Shown here: piece after piece, positions 1 to 8,400 of the stretch
How the letters are laid out: every line of letters begins with the position of its first letter
Numbering within the stretch: the stretch's first letter is position 1
Notes under the pieces: model-generated
The model's database searches: none
What the model was told of the DNA's origin: nothing
What the model saw: the letters and a program-made list of their open reading frames with translations, nothing else
Source: Prorocentrum cordatum
Taxonomy: Eukaryota; Sar; Dinophyceae; Prorocentrales; Prorocentraceae
Length of the DNA stretch: 40,000 bases
Reading direction: 5' to 3'
Assembly: GCA_963575745.1 (NCBI GenBank)
Contig: CAUYUJ010005684.1
Location: forward strand, 6,136 to 46,135
Translations under genes and position numbers: made by a program

Positions 1-492
1 GGGCGTCGTAGCGGCCTCTTGGGCTCTATGGGAGCCATCTTGGGTGTCCAGGGGCGATATGTGAGAGCCCTGGGGCCGTCTTGGACCGATTTGGGAGCCT
101 CTTGGGGCTCCGTGGACACGTCTTGGCCGCCTCTTGAGCACGCCTTGGTCGCCTCTGGGGCTGTCTTGGGCTCCTCTTGGGCCGTGTTGGGAGCCCCTTG
201 GGCCGTCTTGGGGCCGTCGTGGAGTCTCTTGTACCCTCGTGCGCGCCGTGAAGACCGAAAAGACGTAGATGCTAAAAATGCACGTTTCCTTATGCACAAT
301 CAATGATTTTGGCCGCTTGGGACTCTCTTGGAAAGCAAGTTGGGGCGTTGTAGCGGCTTCTTGGGCTCCATGGGAGCCATCTTGAGCGTCCAGGGGCGAT
401 CTTTGGGCGCCCTGGGGCCGTCTAGGACCGGTTTGGGAGCCACTTGCGCCTCCCTGGGCAAGTCTTGGCCGCCTCTTGGCCCGGACAGGAGC
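1..492 (+). repeat. CCTCTTGG-type minisatellite, two higher-order units
   Basis: Degenerate 12-bp-scale repeat built from CTTGG, GGGAGCC and GGGGCCGTC words. A larger unit recurs: the segment starting near position 3 (GCGTCGTAGCGGCCTCTTGG) returns near 345 with a few substitutions, giving a period of about 342 bp. The segment between the units (about 225-330) is non-repetitive. Open frames here translate to Leu/Gly/Trp-rich repeats and are not taken as genes. The reverse complement of the same word family forms the CCAAGA arrays further right. Confidence 0.8.
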
Positions 493-563
493 GCCCCTGA
501 GCCCCGGAGCGGCCATGGGGGGCGCAGGTACCGGCCTGGCGGCCCCGATCCCCTTCCGCCGGC

Positions 564-587
564 ATATATATATATATATATATATAA
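564..587. repeat. (AT)n microsatellite
   Basis: About 12 uninterrupted TA dinucleotides following CCGGCA, then AATAAAG. Confidence 0.9.
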
Positions 588-592
588 TAAAG

Positions 593-1139
593 TATTGTAT
601 GAGTCGATGCCCTTCCGCGGTTGACTGCCGGAACGTCAGTGGAAAAGGGAAGAGGAGGAACACACCACATTGAGGCTCCAGGGGGAGAGGGAACGCCTCG
701 GGCAGACAGGCGCGCATGATGCCAACGGATGTGGCGGCGGCGGGGATCATTCCCAGGACATGGTATCACCGAAAACTTGGTGGCGGCATGGAGGCGTTGA
801 TCAGGAAGGGGTGATGTGCGAACATCGCCCGCACATTTGGTGTCCAGAAGTACTGCTGCAGGCTCTTGCCACCTCCGCCTCCCGCCCCCCATGCACGGCC
901 CAACCTTCCCCGATAACACATGAGATGGAAGGAGTAGGACGAGGCGGGACAGCAGGGACAGGGAAAATCGGGCGGGCAGGAAAGGAGGGGTAGGTTGGAG
1001 AGTGCCACTGATGGTTGGTCTCCGGTGACGGTGGCGCTGAGGAGCGACGCCCATTGCGGGTCCGCGGCGAGCTCCTGCCCGGGGACCCACTCGGCCATTG
1101 CTTCGTGGTGGAGGTCGTGCTAGGCCATTGCTTAGAGGT
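593..1139. other. unassigned unique sequence
   Basis: No recognisable gene. An open - strand frame begins at 1098 (MAEWVPGQELAADPQWASLL) and looks protein-like for about 35 codons, then becomes Pro/Cys-rich and Gly-rich. It lies just downstream, on the - strand, of the short frame at 1140-1337 but in another frame. A small direct repeat (AAGCAATGGCC on the - strand, twice) lies at about 1097-1135. No family is recognised. Confidence 0.4.
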
Positions 1140-1337
1140 CTAGGTGTTCAATTGTTCCTCAATCACTCGCCACAATCCCGCCACCCGGTCCTTACCAAGC
1201 ACTCGCAGCATTGACATGGCATGCTCGTTGGATGCCTCTTGGTTCCCCAACCGTTCTTTTTCATCTAGGTAACTCATTTCGTCGTGGTTGGCTTGAAGCG
1301 CTGCTTTAGCAAAGGAATAAACATTGATTGATTGGCG
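1140..1337 (-). CDS. short unrecognised open frame, possible exon or gene remnant
   Basis: A 65-codon - strand frame, open from a TGA at 1338-1340 to a TAG at 1140-1142. An internal ATG at 1277-1275 would give 45 residues beginning MSYLDEKERLG and ending RVIEEQLNT. Unlike almost every other frame here, the composition is balanced, with mixed charged and hydrophobic residues that look helical (HAMSMLRVLGKDRVAGLWRV). No family is recognised and no function is proposed. The pyrimidine-containing stretch just upstream (TTTATTCCTTTGCTAAAG on the - strand) could be a 3' splice site, making this a terminal exon, but no upstream exon is visible. It could also be chance. Confidence 0.3.
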   Translation of the reverse strand, partial: RQSINVYSFAKAALQANHDEMSYLDEKERLGNQEASNEHAMSMLRVLGKDRVAGLWRVIEEQLNT

Positions 1338-1340
1338 TCA

Positions 1341-1612
1341 AACAGTTAGCTTCGAAGTTCACAAAAAGTTGTCAGGTCATTAGTGTATTGTGCTCGGTAC
1401 TACTAGACCCTCTCTTAGTGCCACGATCTCGCTCCGCAACCATACAAATTTAACAAAACGATGGTAATCAGGACGGGGCACTGCTTTACACAGAGCACAC
1501 AACAGCAATCCAAGTATGTGCGTCCTGTGCCGCCAGAAGACGGGCATGAACACTTGAGCAAAAAGCCAGGGATTGCACTGTCACCTGAGGCGCGGTGTTG
1601 AAACACAACGTT
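1341..1612. other. unassigned sequence
   Basis: No repeat or recognisable gene. - strand frames run out of the adjacent CAT array into this stretch (about 60 non-repetitive codons) but show no known motif. Confidence 0.4.
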
Positions 1613-1615
1613 CTC

Positions 1616-2113
1616 CTCATCTTCCTCCTCCTCCTCCTCCTCCTCCTCCTCCTCTTCCTCATCATCACCATCACCATCGCCATCGTCATCGTGATCGTCG
1701 TCGAGGTCGTCGTCGAGGTCGTCGGCGAGGTCATCGTCAAGGTCTTCGTCGTCGTCGCCGTCCTCGTCCTCATCCTCGTCCTCAGCATCATGATCATCAT
1801 CATCAGCATCAGCATCAGCATCAACATCAGCATCGTTCATCATGATCCTCATCCTCATCCTGATCCTCATCCTCATCCTCACCATCATCATCATCAGCAT
1901 CATCATCATCAGCATCATCTTCGTCATCGTCATCATCCTCGTCGTCTTCGTCGTCGTCATGCACATGTTCCTCTTCATTATCATTGTCCTTCGAGTCATC
2001 CTCATCATCAACAACATCATCATCAGCATCATCATCATCCTCATCCTCATCGTCATCATCATCGTCATCATCAGCAGCATCAGCATCAGCATCAGCATCA
2101 GCATCAGCATCAG

Positions 2114-2157
<44 letters not shown>

Positions 2158-2215
2158 CCATCATCATCATAAACATAATCATCATCATAATCATCATCAC
2201 CATCATCATCATCGC
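1616..2215 (+). repeat. imperfect CAT/ATC trinucleotide array with TCC and GTC blocks
   Basis: Starts with a TCC block (1619-1655), passes through CATCGTC variants (1660-1760), then long CATCAT and CAGCAT runs to 2215. Reading frames across it give poly-His, poly-Ile, poly-Ser, poly-Asp or poly-Met depending on frame and strand; none is a gene. Confidence 0.9.
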
Positions 2216-2218
2216 TTC

Positions 2219-2465
2219 CCCGTCCTCCTCCTCCTCCTCCGCCTCCTCCTCCTCCAACTCCTCCTCTTCCCCCTTTCCATCCGCCACTTGTCCTCGCCTT
2301 CCTCCTCCTCCTCCTCCTCCTCCTCCTCCTCCTCCTTCTTCTACCTCCTCCTCTTCCTCGTCTCCTCCTCCTCCTCCTCCCTCTACCTCCTCCTCCTCCT
2401 CTTCCTCGTCTCCTGCTCTTTTTCCTCCTCCTCCTCCTCCTCCTCCGCCTCCTCCTCCTCCTCCG
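2219..2465 (+). repeat. imperfect (TCC)n array
   Basis: Polypyrimidine tract of CTC/TCC units with CTT, CCG and GTC interruptions. It ends three bases before the spliced-leader relic. Confidence 0.9.
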
Positions 2466-2467
2466 CG

Positions 2468-2489
2468 CTCGTAGCCATTTGGGCTCAAG
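2468..2489 (+). other. genomic relic of the dinoflagellate trans-spliced leader
   Basis: The bases GTAGCCATTT at 2471-2480 followed by GG and CTCAAG (2482-2489) match the 22-nt leader added to the 5' end of dinoflagellate mRNAs. Over the last 21 leader positions there are two differences: C to T at 2469 and T to G at 2481. The first base, normally A, G or T, is C here. Encoded leader relics are known in dinoflagellates as signatures of mRNAs that were reverse-transcribed and reinserted. This copy lies on the same strand as the HSP90 fragment downstream. It is not a leader RNA gene: no downstream donor and snRNA-like body is apparent. Confidence 0.8.
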
Positions 2490-2868
2490 GATGTGTGTGT
2501 GTGTGCTGTCACACGCACGTTTGGATCCTTCATACGGCCCCCTGCGCTCCTGCAGTGCTTGCCCATGCTGGGGGTCGGTGCGGCTGGCGGCGACATGCCC
2601 GCGGCGTTGTTCACGCCCCTGCTCGACGGAATATCTGGTGCCCAGTTGTGGCGTAGCTAACAAGATTGGCACCTGCGGACGGCGATAGAGGTGGCAACAA
2701 CGGCGGCGCTCAACGGCGGCGTGCAGCTGGACACAGAGGCCGAGACGCGGTGCGCAACCCGTGATGCGCTCGCGGACCTCAGCGACGCGCTCGTCGAGGC
2801 GGGTCGTGTTCTTGGCAGCTGTGGGGAAGCCAGCTCGCAGGACATCCGCTCGGCGCTCCACCTCTGAG
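2490..2868 (+). pseudogene. possible body of the retroposed leader-bearing transcript
   Basis: The frame opened by the TAG inside the leader relic runs without a stop to a TAA at 2658-2660. It includes an ATG at 2565 and the peptide MPAALFTPLLDGISGAQLWR. The same frame then continues 69 codons (RTAIEVATTAALNGGVQL..., ALADLSDALVEAGRVLGSC) to a TGA near 2868. The composition is Ala/Leu/Asp-rich and protein-like rather than repetitive, with a single in-frame stop, as expected of a decayed coding region. No family is recognised. It begins directly after the leader relic, which is why it is proposed as the start of a processed gene copy. Confidence 0.3.
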
Positions 2869-3185
2869 CAGGACCCGCTCTCAGTGTCGCCGCGGGTGTT
2901 GTCCACTCGAGGCAGGAGGCCGCTTGCCCAGGAGCGGCCGCTGCTGGTTCTGGACAGCGCGTGCTGTTGGGTACAGTGCCCACTTGTTCCAGACCTCCTT
3001 CCGTGCGTCCAGAGAGGAAATCGGTATCGTCGGAGCGATCCTCCTCCTCCTCCCCCTCCTTCTCATCCTTCTCATGCCCCTGAAACGCCGCCGCTAGACT
3101 GCGACGCGGCGGAGTCGAGTGCAGGCCCAAGTCCGAGCCTGCGAGGGCAAGACCGATGCGGTCAGCCCGCAGGGGCACCAGATTG
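2869..3185. other. unassigned sequence upstream of the HSP90 fragment
   Basis: No recognisable motif. Contains a short TCC run at 3040-3075. Whether it belongs to one retroposed transcript with the leader relic and the HSP90 fragment cannot be decided from the sequence. Confidence 0.35.
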
Positions 3186-3852
3186 GTACCAACCGCCCCA
3201 AGGGTAGCGAAGCTGATGCGCTACTGCACCTCAAAGACATGATACGAAATGATCAGCTTGAAAGAATATGTGAACAACATGCGGGAAGGGCAAAACGACA
3301 TTTACTGCAGCGTGGGCAAGAGCATCGCTGCCGTGTCCATGTCGTCTGCCCTCGACACATTGCGGAAGGAGGGCCTGGAGGTTCTCTACGTCACCGACCC
3401 TACAAACGAGTACTCTGTGCGGCTCCTGCTGGATCTCGACGGGAAGAAGCTGAAGTGCGCAGACCAGGAGGGCCTCGACCTCGAGGGCGAGGCCAGCGAG
3501 TACAAGCTGCAGGAGGAAAAGGGGGATGTCGAGCATCCCCCGATGCCCCGGCGTGAGGTACCGAGCAAGGTGGCTCACTCGATGACCTCGTCCGTCGTGT
3601 CCAAACTGACTACCTACCAGACCACCCCAACCCAACCCGAAGACCCGAGTTTGACCCGAGTTTCGGGTTGGGGGGGGTACGGAGTCCATGTGTTTTTTCA
3701 ACGTTCCCCGAACCCCCCCCCACTGGAAATGGAGGGCAAATTGAGGCCTCCGGGTTGGGTTGGGGTGGTTTGGTGGGTGGTGACAAACCGACCGTGCCTG
3801 TCGAGGTCGGTCTGGACGGCTGCGACGACCGCGTCCGCCCTGATGCGGCGGT
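3186..3852 (+). pseudogene. HSP90 chaperone fragment, frameshifted and split by a MITE
   Basis: HSP90 is an ATP-dependent cytosolic chaperone. The frame at 3249-3606 carries its middle-domain signature: MISLKEYVNNMREGQNDIY, then ALDTLRKEGLEVLYVTDP, then DGKKLKCADQEGLDLE. The preceding segment, TNRPK plus VAKLMRYCTSK in shifted frames (about 3193-3248), matches the block before it in HSP90, so at least two indels are present. After the EEKGDVEH block, similarity weakens up to SSVVS at about 3600. A 178-bp family-A MITE then intervenes (3607-3784), and a weak continuation (PCL...WTA...LMR, 3790-3852) resembles the next HSP90 block. The N-terminal ATPase domain and the C-terminal dimerisation end are absent. 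A full HSP90 has about 700 residues, so this is a dead fragment. Confidence 0.85.
3607..3784 (+). mobile_element. family-A MITE, copy 1
   Basis: 178-bp non-autonomous element. The left end is TGACTACCTACCAGACC followed by ACCCCAACCCAACCCGAAG. The right end is its imperfect inverted copy (CGGGTTGGGTTGGGG, TGGTTTGGTGGGTGGTGAC). It is flanked by identical 4-bp repeats AAAC (3603-3606 and 3785-3788), read as a target-site duplication. The interior holds G-rich and C-rich runs and an AATGGAGGGCAAATTGAGG block shared by all copies. It interrupts the HSP90 fragment. No coding capacity. Confidence 0.85.
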
Positions 3853-4251
3853 GGCCCTGCCGCCATGCCTGCCGAAGAGAAGAACCCCGCCACGGACCTC
3901 CGACGAGGCCCGCGCGTCTGGGGAGGCGTTGCTGCGGGATGATGTCGGTCAGCATGTCGCGCCTCTTCTTGGCAAACCTCGCCTGCTGCCGGACCTGGCC
4001 AGTTTGCTCGGTCGGGGCTCTTCGGGAGCGGCCAAGGAGGGGGGCGTCCAAGAGAGGGGGGGGGCGCAAATCATGGCCGGCGGCACGTGCGCGGCCCAGG
4101 GGGGGGGGGGGTCAGGGGCGCAAGAAACGAGAAGGGGCGCCACGAAATCTGAGGCAAGATCATGGCCCGCGCCACGATGTCCACCCCCCCCCCCTCAGTC
4201 GCCACCCCCCTCTTGCCCGCACCAGAGTTCTGGCTGGGGGTGGGTTTGGCC
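3853..4251. other. unassigned GC-rich sequence
   Basis: No recognisable gene. Contains G runs (4052-4062, 4099-4110) and a C run near 4184-4196. Confidence 0.4.
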
Positions 4252-4372
4252 GGGGAGGAGGAGGAGGAGGAGGAGGAGGAGAGGAGGAGGAGGAGGGAGG
4301 AGGAGGAGGAGGAGGAGGAGGAGGGAGGAGGAGGAGGAGGAGGAGGAGGAGGAGGAGGAGGAGGAGGAGGAC
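4252..4372 (-). repeat. (GGA)n array
   Basis: Polypurine GGA/GAG repeat with a few AGG phase shifts. One of only three large arrays in the window with the purine strand on top. Confidence 0.95.
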
Positions 4373-4937
4373 TGGCGCGCAGCCCCGCTCTGCCTCCAGG
4401 GAGGGCCGGCCCTTTGGGGGTCGCTGCCTCCGAGGCAGAGGCGGGCTCCTGCGGCCCGCTGCCTGTGCGCCCTCGGCCCTGGCGCCCTCCGCCTCCCCCC
4501 CCCCTCGCCGCCCACAGACCCTCGCCGCCCTGCCCTGCCTCCAGGGGAGGGCGCGGCCCCTTGGGGGCTGCCGCATGCCTCCGAAGTGGAGGCGTGTGCG
4601 TGTGCGACTCCCTGCCTGCTCTAGGCGGCGAGCGAAGAGAAGGGGGGGAAGCGAAAAGGGGCGGGCCTTCCCAGAAGGCTCGGAAGCACCCCCCCGCCCT
4701 CCGAGGAGCTCCCCGGGTCCGCCCGAGGCCCCCCCGCCCCGCGGGCGGGGGCGCGGGGCGCCAGGTGCCCACGACCAGGGGCTTGATCTGCGGCAGGGAG
4801 AGGCCCTTTCCTGTGGGGGGGGGGGGGGCAGGGCCCCGCGAGGGGCAGCGAGGAGGAGCGGGGCGGGGAGCAGGCGGCCGGCCCGTGTCACGGGGATGCG
4901 CGAGGGGGGCGCAGGGGCCTCGGGCGCCCACTTCGGA
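4373..4937. other. GC-rich unassigned sequence with local duplications
   Basis: Very GC-rich, with short direct repeats (CTGCCTCCAGGGAGGG near 4390 and 4530; CCTTTGGGGG at 4412 and CCTTGGGGG at 4559). The segment at about 4655-4690 (GGGGCGGGCCTTCCCAGAAG and onward) recurs at 25145-25175, so the block is a dispersed repeat. No gene recognised. Confidence 0.5.
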
Positions 4938-5045
4938 GCCTTTCGAGCGGGGCGCGGCCCACGACAGCGGCCGGGGGTGGGCCGAGGAGGCAAGGGTGCA
5001 AGGGTACCCCTGGGAAGGCTGCCCATCCCGGTTGACTGTGGCAGG
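4938..5045 (+). repeat. dispersed repeat F, copy 1
   Basis: About 110 bp, beginning CCTTTCGAGCGG and ending GTTGACTGTGG. It aligns along its length to 31028-31132 on the same strand, through CGCGGCCCACGA, GGCCG, TGGGCCGA, a GGAAGG-like block and TTGACTGT. Function unknown. Confidence 0.6.
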
Positions 5046-5131
5046 AAGAGGGGGAGAGATACTAAAGGAGTGGCAGCAGCGAGGAGGAGCGGCGACAAGA
5101 GGAACAAGCTACCAAGAATGGCGGCAAATCA

Positions 5132-5324
5132 GTCAGGCATGTCACCCCACAGGCGGATTTTAAACGAATGAAAAATACACAAACATACCCACGAATTGTC
5201 AAAAAAAAAATCCTATAAAGAAACAAACAAACAAACAAACAAAAGAACAAACAAAAAAATCGTTCCCTGACTATTTTTGACTATTTGGGAATATTCCTCC
5301 TGTAGAAGGACAGGCCCGACTTAA
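5132..5324 (+). mobile_element. family-D inverted-repeat element, copy 1
   Basis: Left end GTCAGGCATGTCACCCCACA then GGCGGATTTT. Right end is the inverted form (CCTCCTGTAGAAGGACAG then GCCCGACTTAA). Two further copies lie at 25289-25420 and 25636-25772. This copy is expanded internally by an AAAC repeat and A runs (about 5198-5260) and shares the interior word CTGACTATTTTTGACTAT with copy 3. Confidence 0.7.
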
Positions 5325-5399
5325 GAAAAGAGCGCCGCGGCGAAGGGACTCGGTCGACCATCTCGTAAGGGGCTCGGATCAACCATGCGCATGCAGCGC

Positions 5400-5486
5400 C
5401 AGGCCCCCCCAAGCATAAAGCTACATGAAACCACACGAAACTACAGACGAACCCGTGAAACTACAAGAAACTCTGGCCCCAGGAGA
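5400..5486 (+). repeat. short GAAACYACA-type direct repeats
   Basis: Five or so imperfect repeats of GAAACYACANGAAAC between 5424 and 5472. Nothing else is visible between 5325 and 5486. Confidence 0.5.
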
Positions 5487-6540
5487 GACCAGCGTCGTCA
5501 TCGTCGCCGAAGTCGTCGTCGCTGTCGGCGTCGTTGCCACCGTCGTCGGAGTCGTCGTCGTCGCAATCGCCGTCGCCGCCGTCGCTGCCGGCGACGCCGT
5601 CACCGCCGCCGCCGTCGGTCGCCGTCGTTGCCGCCGTCGCCGTCGTCGTCGTCGCCGCCGCCGTCGATCGCCGTCACCGTCATCGTCGCCGCCGCCGCTG
5701 CTGTCGCCCGTGTCGTTCCCACAATCGTTGGGGCCGTCGCCGCCGTCTTCGCCATCCGCGTCGTCGGCGCCACCGCCGCCGTCGTCATAATCAGCGCGGA
5801 CGCCATCGTTACCGTCGTTGGCGTCACAGTCGCAGCTGCCAGCGGCGCGGTCGCCACCGCTGCTGTCGCCGCCATCGCCGCCGACGCCGCCGTCGTCGCC
5901 GCCGCCGCCGCCGTCGGTCGCCGTCCCCGTCATCGTCGCCGTCGTCGTTGTCGCCGGTGTCGTCCCCACAACTCATCGTCGTCGTCGTCGTCTTCGTCGT
6001 CGTCTTCGCCGTCCGCCGTCTTTGTCGCTGTCGCCGTCGTCGTCGTCGCCGTCGATAGCCATCCCCGTCATCGTCGCCGTCGCCGCTGCGCTGCTGTCGC
6101 CCATGTCGTTCCCGCGATCGTCGTCGCCGTCGCCGCCGTCTTCTTCGCCGACCGCGGCGTTGCTGCTGCCGTCGCCGTCGTCGTAATCGGAGTGAACACC
6201 GTCGTTACCGCTGGTGGCGTCGCCGTCGCCGCTGTCGTCGTCGCCGCCGCCTTCGGTCGCCGTCCCCGTCATCGTCGCCGTCGTCGTTGTCGCCGGTGTC
6301 GTCCCCACAACTCATCGTTGTCGTCTTCGTCGTCGTCCTCGCCGTCCGCGTCTTTGTTGCTGCTGGCTTCGGCGTCGCCATCGTCGTCGTTACCAGCGGC
6401 GCCGTCGCCACCGCTGCCGTCGTCGCCGTCTTTGTCGCCGTCGCCGCCGTCGTCGCCGTCGCCGCCGTTGCCGTCGCCGTCGTCGCCCCCGCCGCCCACG
6501 CGGTCGTCGTGGCCGCCGTCGCCGCCGCCCTCTCCCCCCC
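5487..6540 (+). repeat. GTC/GCC trinucleotide array with higher-order structure
   Basis: About 1 kb of degenerate GTCGTC/GCCGTC triplets. It is not simple: the block GTCATCGTCGCC recurs at about 5679, 5929, 6067 and 6268. Two flavours alternate, one followed by GCTGTCGCCCRTGTCGTTCC (5679 and 6067) and one by GTTGTCGCCGGTGTCGTCC (5929 and 6268). This indicates segmental duplication inside the array. All long frames here are Ala/Val/Arg/Ser-rich artefacts. Confidence 0.85.
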
Positions 6541-6679
6541 CCGTCCTGGAGGCTCCTCCCTCGCTGCAGCCGCCGCCGTCAAGGCGCGGCGAGGGAGGAT
6601 CTCCAAGGCGGGAGGAGGGCGAGGGGGAAGAGGAGGAGGAAAGGGGAGGGGCCCGTCCCCGAGGGGGCGGAGGAGGAAG

Positions 6680-6900
6680 AACGGGGCGCTGCCCGGGGGG
6701 CTCCTGGGGGCCCTGGGACCTCCTGGGACCTCCTAACTAGCATCTCCGGCAGCCTCCTGGGGATTCCTGGAGCCGCATGGACCTGCCGGGCCTCCTGGGG
6801 TTTCCTGGAGCCTCCTGGGGCCTCCTGGGGCCTCGTGGAGCCTCCTGGAACCTCCAGGGGCCCCGTTATTAGAGCCTCCCGGGGCCCCCAGAGAGACCCC
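6680..6900 (+). repeat. CCTCCTGGGG minisatellite, block 1
   Basis: Degenerate 10-15-bp units built on CCTCCTGGGGNCCTCCTGG. Between this block and the next (6901-7129) only unassigned sequence is seen. Confidence 0.8.
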
Positions 6901-7129
6901 ATGGATCCCGGAAACGGCTCGGGGGCGGGGGAGGCTTCTTGTCAGGTTTCTTGTTAGGCTTATGTTCTGCAGGGGGTATGCCAGGCCTCTCCTGTAAAAA
7001 ATCGAAATCGCAGAGACAACCTCGAACAGAATCATGACACCCTCATGTCAGGATTATGCTTCCTGACCAAAAACAACGAAACGTAACAAAAAAAACCCTA
7101 CCGCCCCGGGCCGCCCCCTGGACCGCCTG

Positions 7130-7292
7130 GAGCGTCTCCAGGCTCCAGGGGACCCTGGGACCTCCTCGGCCTTCCTGGGGCCTCCTGGGTCCTCGTGGGG
7201 CTCTACGGGGCCCCAAGGGGCCCCCAAAGGTCCCAGGAAGAGGCCCCCTGAGGTCCCCTGCGGCCCGGGGAAACCCCAGGAGGCCTCCTGGA
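7130..7292 (+). repeat. CCTCCTGGGG minisatellite, block 2
   Basis: Same word family as 6680-6900, with CTCCAGG, CCTCCTGG and GGGGCCCC units. Confidence 0.75.
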
Positions 7293-7486
7293 CAAGGACA
7301 CACTAGTACTACTGCGCCGTGGTGAAAAGTTGCCCCCAACTTTGACGGCTCGGCAAAAGTGCACCCTGTGTCCGCAATGCGAGCACACACGTCGTTAGCC
7401 GCCCCGCTCGGGACGTGGAGCCTGGCTCGCTTTCGGGGCGGAGGACAACCTGGGGCTTGGAACCCGAATGAAATCTCGATTACGCC

Positions 7487-7940
7487 AAACGGGACGGCGG
7501 CTCGAAAACGGCAAGCCACGTGGGACATCCTCACAACAATGGCTAGCTTGACAGTTCGAACTCGGTTCGAAACAACAGAATCCGGTTCGAAACAACAGCA
7601 CGGTGAGCGTTTCGCGTGGGACCTCTCTCAAAATACGGCGCCCGACCCGGTTCGAAACAAAAGGATGGCGGTTCAAAAACGGCAAACCGCTTGGGACATC
7701 CTCACAAAAATTGTTGTCTTGACGGTTCGAACATGGTTCGAAACAATAGAATATGGTTCCAAATACTTCGAAAACGAGCCTTTCGCTTGGAACTTCCTTT
7801 AAAACACGATTGGAACCTAGTTCCGCACAATTGGATGGCGATTCCAAAATACCAAACCGCGTGGGGCGTCCTTGCCAGAATGGTTTTCTTGACGGTTCCA
7901 CAGCGGAGCGTTTCGCTTGAGACGTCCTTGGAAATACACG
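7487..7940 (+). repeat. 170-bp tandem satellite, about 2.7 units
   Basis: The block GGCGGCTCGAAAACGGCAA (7496) recurs as GGCGGTTCAAAAACGGCAAA (7667) and GGCGATTCCAAAATACCAAA (7837), periods 171 and 170. Each unit also carries TTGACGGTTC, TGGTTCGAAAC and GAGCGTTTCGCTTGG words. Units diverge towards the right. No conserved reading frame is evident. Confidence 0.85.
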
Positions 7941-8400
7941 TGGAATCTGGCCCCAGACAAGTCCCAAACAGAAAAAATCGCGCGGGACATCCCCTGCAAA
8001 TGGCGTGCGCCCCATTCCAAACAACGACGGCCGCGGCGACGACGACGACGACGACCACGACTACGACCACGACGATCTGCGTTCTTTCCTCGCCGCTGGC
8101 CACGCCTGGCCGCGTCTCGGTCTGGCCGACCTCTCCCCTCAGCGAGGGAAGGCCCACGGGGCGGCGCTTTCCCCCTGCGGGAGGGGGACGTGCCCGGGGA
8201 GACAAAGCCGCCCCTTCCCCGGGGACATACTGCTGTCACTCCCAAACACGGACATTTTGGAGCCAAGCCGTCCGCCAGGGCTACTTTTTGCTCGTGTCGC
8301 TCGTTCGGCCCCGGGTCCTGTTGGAAAATCAGCATGTTTTGGATCAGTTATCCTTCTTCTGTTTCTTGTTGCCAATCCTTTGTTTTGTTGTTTGACCCGG
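7941..8400. other. unassigned sequence with a short ACG run
   Basis: A (ACG)n-like microsatellite lies at 8037-8076. The rest shows no repeat family and no recognised gene. Confidence 0.5.

Noticed and set aside
1554-1575. Partial - strand leader-like word (CTTGAGCAAAAAGCC on +)
   Set aside because: Only the last 12 or so leader bases are similar, with the remainder unrelated. Compatible with chance.
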